A stretch of DNA of 64,000 nucleotides, taken from assembly GCA_029204225.1 (NCBI GenBank), contig CM055096.1, forward strand, positions 66,686,370 to 66,750,369, read 5' to 3'. The position numbers and the translations under genes were made by a program. Below the pieces are notes generated by a model that saw nothing but the letters and a program-made list of their open reading frames with translations, was not told the DNA's origin and did not search any database. This document shows positions 57,601 through 64,000 of this stretch, piece by piece. Origin of the DNA: Diphasiastrum complanatum. Taxonomy: Eukaryota > Streptophyta > Lycopodiopsida > Lycopodiales > Lycopodiaceae. Each line of letters opens with the position of its first letter. Within the stretch, counting starts at the first letter, position 1.

Positions 57601-58163
57601 AATTATGCACGAATCCAGACTCGACGCATTGGAAGATTGCAAAACAAATTTTGCAATATCTTTAATTAACGAGGAATCATGGCTTGTGTTATTGTCGTGG
57701 TGCAGGCTTCATGATACTTTCCTACAGTGACGCTAGCTGGGAATCTCTCAAGGATGACTGTAAAAGCGTCTCGAGAGGATGCACCATCGCATCAGGAGCA
57801 GCAGTTCTCTGGGTTAGCAAGAAGCAGACCGTTGTAGCCCAGTCATCCTATGAAGCAGAATATGTTGCAGCAGCAAAGATGGCCAATGAAATAATCTGGC
57901 TAAGGTAGTTCCTGGACGAATTGGTCGAAAAAAAGAACGAGCCCCTAGTCTTGTAGATGGACAACACCTCTGCAATACACTTGACGAAAGATCACGTGTT
58001 CCATTCCAGAACAAAGCACAAGTACCACTTGATCAGGGATCTAATTGAGAGGAAGGTGCTGCAAACCACCTTCATCGGAACGAGAGACATGGTTGCTGAC
58101 ATCTCACTAAAGCCCTGGACAAAGGACTCTTTGAGAGAAAAAGGAGCAGTCTCGGGATCGTAA
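57600..58163 (+). pseudogene. copia RNase H and pol C-terminus
   Basis: THWKIAKQILQYL, SYSDASWESLKDDCKSVSRG, VLWVSKKQTVVAQSSYEAEY (the RNase H Asp and Glu contexts), MDNTSAIHLTKDHVFHSRTK, FIGTRDMVADISLKPW. Two stops interrupt it. The segment TPM...GSLMY expected before THWK is missing, which marks a deletion or recombination joint at about 57595. It leads into the PPT and 3' LTR of the outer element. Confidence 0.87.
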
Positions 58164-58173
58164 AGCTATCATG

Positions 58174-58187
58174 CTTTGAGAGGGAGC
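58174..58187 (+). other. polypurine tract of the outer copia
   Basis: CTTTGAGAGGGAGC immediately before the 3' LTR start at 58188. Confidence 0.65.
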
Positions 58188-58923
58188 TAAAGAAACAAAA
58201 TGTTTCTAATTACAAAGCCTTGCTAGCTTTCAACCCTCAGCCCGATGAAGACATTTGCGAACTCGAAGATCTAGAGACACGAAGAACGAAAAATTTTGCG
58301 AACACAAAAGTCAAAGGGAACGAAGACGAATGGTTCGCGAACACGAAAGTCAAAGCAGACGAAGACAAACGGTTTGCGAACATGAAAGATTCATGAACAA
58401 GAATCTTTTGCGGTCCAGTACGAGAGAGGGCAAACGACCAAAATGAAACCAATGACAAATACAAAACCTTTTTCTGCATGCACGCTCCAAAGAGTACCAG
58501 CAAGATCATGCAAGTACCCAGAAGTATAGATATTTGATCTGATGGTATGACGTCAATGGATACATTTTAGGTCATGGCTAATTTGCCACTCTTGTAATTC
58601 CCTAATTAGTTGTAGATGTTTAATCACTCTAATCTTAGATTCACATAGAGCGACCATACTTATTGGATGATATTTGACATATAGATCAACAGAATACACA
58701 TACAATGTAATGTAATAGTCTGATGCTAGTAAGCAATCAAGACGAAATACAGACAACAAGTCCGCCTGTGTGCGAGACGAGCTCTGTGATCAGGATCCAT
58801 AGAGATCCAACTGTCTGCTAGTAAAGCAAGATGATTACTCGTGAGAGAACCGAGTTTTCTCCCACGCCAATGCACTGTGTGGATTTGCATGTAGTGTTTG
58901 AAAAAAAACAGAGGAAGTTCAAT
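58188..58923 (+). mobile_element. 3' LTR of the outer copia, truncated
   Basis: Matches the 5' LTR from its first bases through AGAGGAAGTTCAAT, then stops where minus-strand copia pol begins. About 270 bp of the LTR 3' end are missing. The first bases read TAAAGAAAC where the 5' LTR has TGAAGAAAC. Confidence 0.82.
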
Positions 58924-58924
58924 G

Positions 58925-60912
58925 TAGCTCCATAACAAATGCAAAAGTCCATAGTAGCTCTAAGATATATCATGACTCTGATAAGAGCCTTCCAATGTGT
59001 TATACCAAGATTAGTCATAAACTGACTTAGGGAGCTGACTGCAAAAGCTATGTCTAGCCTGGTACAAATCATTGTGTACATAAGAGATCCTATTATCGAA
59101 TGATAAGGATACTCATGCATCTGCTCCTTCTCTTCAATTGTTCGAAGAGATTGGTCCTTTGACAACTTGACACCTGGTTCCATTGGTGAGAGAGCTAAAT
59201 TGCAATGAACCAAATTATATCTGACTAACATATTGTAGATGTAGCTCTATTGAATAATGTAGAACAACTTTCGATTTTTGTCTCTATGGATTTGAATACC
59301 AAGGCAGAAATGAGCTTCGCCCAAATTGGTCGTGTCGAATTTGGAAGATAACATTGTCTTGCCTTCTTTTATCAAATTGATAATGTTGCCGAAGAGCAAT
59401 GTGTCGTCCACATATAAAGTGATAATGATAAAAGACTGTTGCATTGTCTTGAAGTAAACATTCGAATATGAAGAGCTTGGTATGTAGCCATGATCAATAA
59501 GAAAAGTATTGGTCCTTTGAAACCATGCTCGAGCAGATTGCTTCAAGCCATAAAGTGCCTTATGGAGTTTACAAACATGGTCTTGTTTACCTTCGATAAT
59601 ATAGCCTTCGGGTTGTACCATGTAAATGTCTTCTACAATAACTCCATTGAGATATGTTGTCTGTACATCCATTTGATGTATTTCCAAATCTGCTGAAGAA
59701 GCAAACGATAATAAAAGTCGAATAGAAGAATGCTTGACTACTGGACTGAAGGTCTCAATGTAATCGACGTTGTATACCTGAGAAAATCCTCTGGCGACAA
59801 GTTGGGCTTTTCTTCTGTCAATGCTTTCGTCTGCTTTGAACTTTACTTTGAAAATCATTTGCAATCAACTATGTTTCTGCTGGCAAGTAATTCGACAATC
59901 GTCCATGTCTGGTTCTTGATAAGAGATGAATACTCTTTATCCATAGCTTCTTTTCAGAGATTGGAATCGAGCTAATTGAGTGCCTCTTTGGCAGTCGTCG
60001 GCTTGTGAAAAATTTAGGCTGCAGACTCATCGATGATAGGTGGTCTGCTAGTTCTTGACGATCTTCTGGGGAATAGAAAAAGTTGATCATTTTCGTCATA
60101 CTGTAGTTGTTCAATTGCAACATCATCATCTTCAAATTCGTCATTGATATGTTGTTTGTCGAAAGTAGATGAGCTTGGACCTTCAATGGGAATAGTCGAC
60201 TGAGGAACATCGAAATTCAATATGTTGGACGAGACAAGTTGGCTACATGGGCTTTGCTTTTACCCTTGAGGTCGATAAACTGATCTTCGATGAAGATGAC
60301 ATCTCAGCTTCGACTTGATGGGATCGAACAGCTTGTAGGCTTGATCTGAAGTAGTGTAGTTGATGAAAATACATTTGATACTCTAGAAGTCAAGCTTCTT
60401 CCTGAGATCATGAGGAATCTACGCATAAGCAGTACATCCATAAACTTGTAAGTTTGATAAAGAAGGTTTGGTACATGTCCAAACTTCAAATTGTGTTTTG
60501 TTTGAGAGTCCTTTAGTAGGACATCTATTCTGAATATAGGTTGTTGTTGAAATAGCTTCAGCCCAAAAGGACTTCAGATGTGTCGCATGTGATAACGTGC
60601 ACTTTGCCGATTCAATTAAGGTTCTGTTCTTTCTCTCAACAAGACCATTTGACTAAGGCGAATAGGAGATAATGTACTGTTGCTCAATGTCGTTATTAAG
60701 GCAGTACTCCTTGAATTCATTGGAGATATATTCTTCCCCATTGTTGGATCTTAGTGCTTTGATTCGTTTGCCAGTTTGATTTTCGGAATGCTTTTTGAAT
60801 TGTCTGAACTTGATGAAAGCTTTTGATTTCTGCTTGATGAAGTAAACAACTATTCTTTTGGAAAATTTGTCAATAAAGGTAATAAAATACTTTGCATCTA
60901 GTAATGACACTG
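58925..60912 (-). pseudogene. copia pol fragment: integrase core to RT end
   Basis: From the right: integrase AKYFITFIDKFSKRIVVYFI, ALRSNNGEEYIS (the second catalytic Asp is Asn) and VERKNRTL. Then come the linker with EDDDVAIEQLQYDENDQL and RRSSRTSRPP, and RT MIFKVKFKADESI, MDVQTTYLNGVIVEDIYMVQ and LYVDDTLLFG (59247-59864). The end of RT is SIIGSLMYTMICTRLDIAFA and then YLRATMDFCICYG (58925). Several stops and shifts. Both ends are truncated: the left by the LTR joint at 58923, the right before the integrase zinc-binding domain. Confidence 0.87.
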
Positions 60913-61763
60913 TAATTATTGTCAGAGAAACTGTTTGGCCTTATGAAATATGATGTATTGTCTAAGTTGAAACCTGATTTATAGTGCACAGATCTTGTTC
61001 TCGACCCTGTTTGTGATCTTAATATTGCGTTGATGGTTAGTTTCTCCAAGATACTATTCTCCAGAAAATGGACTTCATGGTTGAACTTTATGAATATCCT
61101 TCTTGGTGTTTGTTTGTACAATCTCAATGGCAGCACTGGTTGCCATTCATAAATGTCCTCTAACAACCAGATTATTATGCCATTTCATTGTACTTCACTG
61201 CTAAATCCTAATTTTCATCAATAATGATAGAATATCTCTTATATGTGCTCTCTTTATGGGGAACGACACTCATTATATTGCATTTCTCTGTAAGCATGTC
61301 ACGACAATGTTGAATGTTTGAATGTCTCTCACTCTTTCTCTCTATCATTAGAACCATTAATGAAAAACTATATGCCTTTCATAGACACCTAAACGATTTA
61401 TATTTCTTTCTATCAGAAATAGAGTATAACACGGCTGTCTGAGACGTCTATTTCTTTCGCCACTTGCTCTGACATCTAAATCAAATTAGAATTACTCTGC
61501 ATTCTTAGTCTCTAAAGTAATCCAAGATTCTTATTCATCAGTTTTTGAACTATTTCATCATTTCTTTCGTTGATTGGATGACCTCTACTCCGTTGCGGCC
61601 TATCAGACCACTCTTCGTGTGTGTCAGTTCATCATCATCCCCAATAGAGTGCTATCGGAGCATGGTTTTGGATCTAATAGAGTCTTAAGATAAAAAAACC
61701 TCATACTTCTTTTTTTTAGAGCCAGTTTTATATCTAATTTGTAATATATGTTCATCAATCATC
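60913..61763. other. stretch before the copia gag, with a PBS-like site
   Basis: No protein motif. At 61649-61665 GTGCTATCGGAGCATGG resembles a mutated TGGTATCAGAGC PBS about 100 bp before the gag ATG, so 61.2-61.65 kb may be the 5' LTR of the 61764 element; its ends cannot be placed. Confidence 0.4.
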
Positions 61764-62253
61764 ATGGAAGGTTCAACCTCAGAGATCCGCTTGATCAACA
61801 AGTTCAGCGAAAATGATTTCCACATGTGGAAATTCAAGATGAGGATGATCTTGATTGAAAAGGAGCTATGGGGATACGTAACTAGTTTGATGGCCAGACC
61901 GGTGAAACCAGAAATGCTACCAGCATGGGAAGCAAAGGATGACAAAGCTCTTGCCATCGTATCCTTGAATTCGAAAGACACTCAAATAGCTCATGTATCA
62001 AACAATACCACCTCCAAAGAAGCGTGGGATATCTTAACAAGCATTTATGAAATGTCAGATGTATCCACCTGTCTCGTCCTAAGAAAGAAGGTCCTAACCC
62101 TAAAAATGAGCAAAGGAACCTTAGTCAACGATCATCTAAACAAGTTCAAGCAGTTGTTGAATCACCTAGCTGCAATAGGTTTGACTATGTCAAAAGAGGA
62201 CTCTACGATGTCTCTTTTGACCAGTCTTCCACCCTCCTACGACAATTTGGTGT
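61764..62253 (+). pseudogene. copia gag, cut off by an LTR insertion
   Basis: Starts MEGSTSEIRLINKFSENDFH and continues MWKFKMRMILIEKELWGYV, AWDILTSIYEMSDVSTCLVL and MSKGTLVNDHLNKFKQLLNH to LPPSYDNLVLL, all typical copia gag. The frame is intact to that point, then enters LTR sequence (62254 on). It closely resembles the gag scrap at 6994-7235, so both belong to one family. Zinc knuckle and pol are absent. Confidence 0.85.
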
Positions 62254-62665
62254 TGTTGTATGTGGTTATTAGTTATGCTACGTCATTCCAGACGTGGTCG
62301 TTACAAGTAATTAATAATCATATGAGGGCCTAGACCTGTAATTGGACATACGAGCACTTGCATGGTGATTGACTGCTATAATGCAAGAATAGAAGGTCAA
62401 TAGCTTAATATAGGTTGCATGGGGATCCTAAGGAGAATATTCTCTCTTCTTGAAGAGAATACTTACGATGGAAGCACCCATCTATTTTAGATTCTTGAGC
62501 CAGGTTTCCTCTCCTCTCTTGTATTCATTCATTGTGGCTTGGGGGTGAAAGGTTAGGGTATTGACTAGCCTCTTCATGTTGGTTGGGCGGTTTATGCTCC
62601 ACAGGTGTCCTTTTTGTTTGCATGTGAAAGGATTCTTGAAGATCTTCACTTGGTGATCATTATAG
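62254..62665 (+). mobile_element. 5' LTR of a second non-coding LTR element
   Basis: From TGTTGTATGTGG to just before TGGTATCAAAGC. Shares TTAGTTATG-CACGTC/TACGTC, AATCATATGAGGGCC-like and TGGCTTGGGGGTGAA blocks with 12581-12823 plus 18976-19262. The first ~80 bp of the other copy have no counterpart here. Confidence 0.65.
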
Positions 62666-62677
62666 TGGTATCAAAGC
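62666..62677 (+). other. primer-binding site of the second non-coding element
   Basis: TGGTATCAAAGC directly after the LTR, followed by TTGG. Confidence 0.75.
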
Positions 62678-64000
62678 TTGGATCACATCACCCAGGAGGT
62701 GGGGCTTGAGGATCTTGGATTTTTGTAGCTTTTTTGGTGGATCTCTTTGCTTTTGCTTCCAGGTGGCAGAACTCACATCCAAGTAGGTGGATTCTCAGTC
62801 CTTGGTGTACTTTCAGCCTAATGATCATGATTATAAATTTTCTCCATAAATTTTGATAGAAATCAAAGGATTTTTTATGGTTTTAGTGAATTTTTCACCT
62901 AGAATTAAGTTTTTTGCTTGGAATACGTTTGTCATATTCTACTTGCTATTTTATAGTCATTAATGATTGGATCTAATGATTGCATGTTGGTTGAATAGTC
63001 AAAACGATGGTTAGATAGTGATTTTAAACCAAAAATTGGGGTTTTTGGACTAGAAATGGGCTATAGAATCCATTTTTGACTAAAATCAGTTTTTGTAGTA
63101 CTTTTATGTAATGGATTTATAGTGATTTGGATCAGATTGCACTTATTTGTAGATTTGGCCCACAAATTTTGGTCAAAATTGTTCAAAAAAGATAGTTTTT
63201 GATGATTTTTGGACTAATTTTGTGGTGGTTCTCAAAATTCATAGTCAATATTTTTCATGAACGTTTTCAAAGGTGTAATGAAGGTGTCCTAAGGCTGTCA
63301 TGAAGTTTGGTTAGGATTGGACACCATTAGGGGGCTCATAACATCAAACAATAATGTATTTTTGGGGTTTTTTGGACATGAATACATGGTGGCTCATAAT
63401 GATGTTTTAAGCTTAAAGATATGATGGATTGCCTCTTTTTTGAGCCACCATGCATCCAATTTGAATAGGTGAGCATTAGACACCATCATGTTGAAGTTTT
63501 TCTTGTTGAAGGAGGCCAAAAATGCATTTTTTGCATGATATGAGCTTATGATTGCTTGTTGGACCTGATAGAAGCTTCTATGCCTCTCTAATGAACCTTA
63601 GTAGAGTGCTTGTAACCTCTGATTGGATGCTTATTGTGCTGGAGATGAATTTTTGATGATACCACCTTGAAAAGTGTGGCCTCCTACTTGATTTTTGGCC
63701 ATTTACTACTCACATGTGTGAAGCCTAGGTGGAAGGGTAATGTGGCAAGTACCTTGTAGACCCACTCTCCATCCGTACTGTGCTTTACAGTGACCAATTT
63801 GGTGTCTTGTAGAGAAAGTTATGGCTATCGGAAGTTTGGCAATTTTTAAACTAGAATTTGCAAAAATTTTGAAATGTTCTTATGCATGCGTGTGTGTAAC
63901 TTCGTGTAGTGCATGTCTGCTGATGAAAATGTATGGATAGACCTGTTGGCATTCTTGGATGCATGTTGCATGTGCATGAAGCTATTTTTGGAAATTCTAG
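62678..64000 (+). mobile_element. leader/interior of the second non-coding LTR element
   Basis: AT-rich, no ORF of note to the window end. 63710-63960 is homologous to 8130-8390. Repeated GATTTTTGG and CTCATAATG words occur. The element continues past the window. Confidence 0.6.

Larger units (their letters stand above)
48231..58923 (+). mobile_element. composite copia: outer element with ~1-kb LTRs holding a second copia
   Basis: 5' LTR (48231-49236), PBS, gag and pol to mid-RT (49353-52450), then a second element's LTR, gag and pol (52459-about 57600), then RNase H, PPT and a truncated 3' LTR (58188-58923). The 5' and 3' LTRs match from GAAACAAAA through AGAGGAAGTTCAAT. The nested element has no recognisable 3' LTR, so the right junction probably arose by recombination between the two related RT regions. 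Confidence 0.75.

Overview
This window looks like nuclear DNA from a land plant with a large, transposon-rich genome. Almost all recognisable coding capacity is Ty1/copia and Ty3/gypsy LTR-retrotransposon sequence, most of it degenerate and nested. Long (AG)n tracts occur at five loci. One convincing host gene is present: a two-exon group 1 LEA (Em-like) seed/desiccation protein on the minus strand at 42724-43147. The clade cannot be fixed from the sequence alone. There is no sign of bacterial or organellar organisation, and I saw no rRNA or tRNA gene or CRISPR array.

Layout, left half. Positions 1-1025 hold a partial ORF open at the left edge and a cluster of TTCnnGAA palindromes. Positions 1026-5640 are minus-strand remnants: gypsy pol, a deleted copia element with its primer-binding site, then more gypsy. 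Positions 5970-6389 are (TG)n(AG)n microsatellites. Positions 6696-7529 are two ~295-bp direct repeats around a scrap of copia gag. From about 7.9 kb to 12.58 kb there is no credible gene. The stretch ends in a polypurine tract and an LTR (12581-12823, continuing at 18976-19262), so I read it as the interior of a large non-coding LTR element. That LTR is split by the best element of the window, a 6152-bp copia element on the minus strand (12824-18975). It has two 682-bp LTRs, a PBS matching initiator tRNA-Met, a PPT, a TATTC target duplication and gag-pol interrupted by one in-frame stop.

Middle. Positions 19.3-24.5 kb contain two (AG)n tracts, a direct duplication, a long imperfect hairpin (20343-20819) and a hairpin-rich repeat array (22.6-23.2 kb). 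Positions 24.8-32.6 kb are a three-level nest: a gypsy element (gag-protease 30.2-32.6 kb, RT scrap 24.82-24.99 kb) holds a truncated copia element (24989-30180), which holds a deletion derivative of the 682-bp-LTR family (27048-29298, TSD CTTGA). Positions 33.0-39.5 kb carry a ~0.9-1.06-kb direct repeat on both sides of a chromodomain gypsy pol and an unidentified decayed coding region.

Right half. The LEA1 gene, with an ABRE-like promoter palindrome, sits at 42.5-43.9 kb. After tandem repeats and a zinc-knuckle gag remnant, a large copia composite fills 48231-58923, with an outer element (~1-kb LTRs) containing a second copia element (52.46-57.6 kb). A minus-strand copia fragment (58.9-60.9 kb) follows, then a copia gag (61.76-62.25 kb). 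That gag is cut by the 5' LTR and leader of a second copy of the non-coding LTR element, which runs off the window end.

The retroelement genes follow the usual gag-protease-integrase-RT-RNase H logic. None of the copies here has an uninterrupted full gag-pol frame. I did not find a clear new protein system. The best leads are regulatory or structural: a shared LTR palindrome with a G-box core, the TTCnnGAA cluster, the long hairpin, and the dispersed non-coding LTR family.
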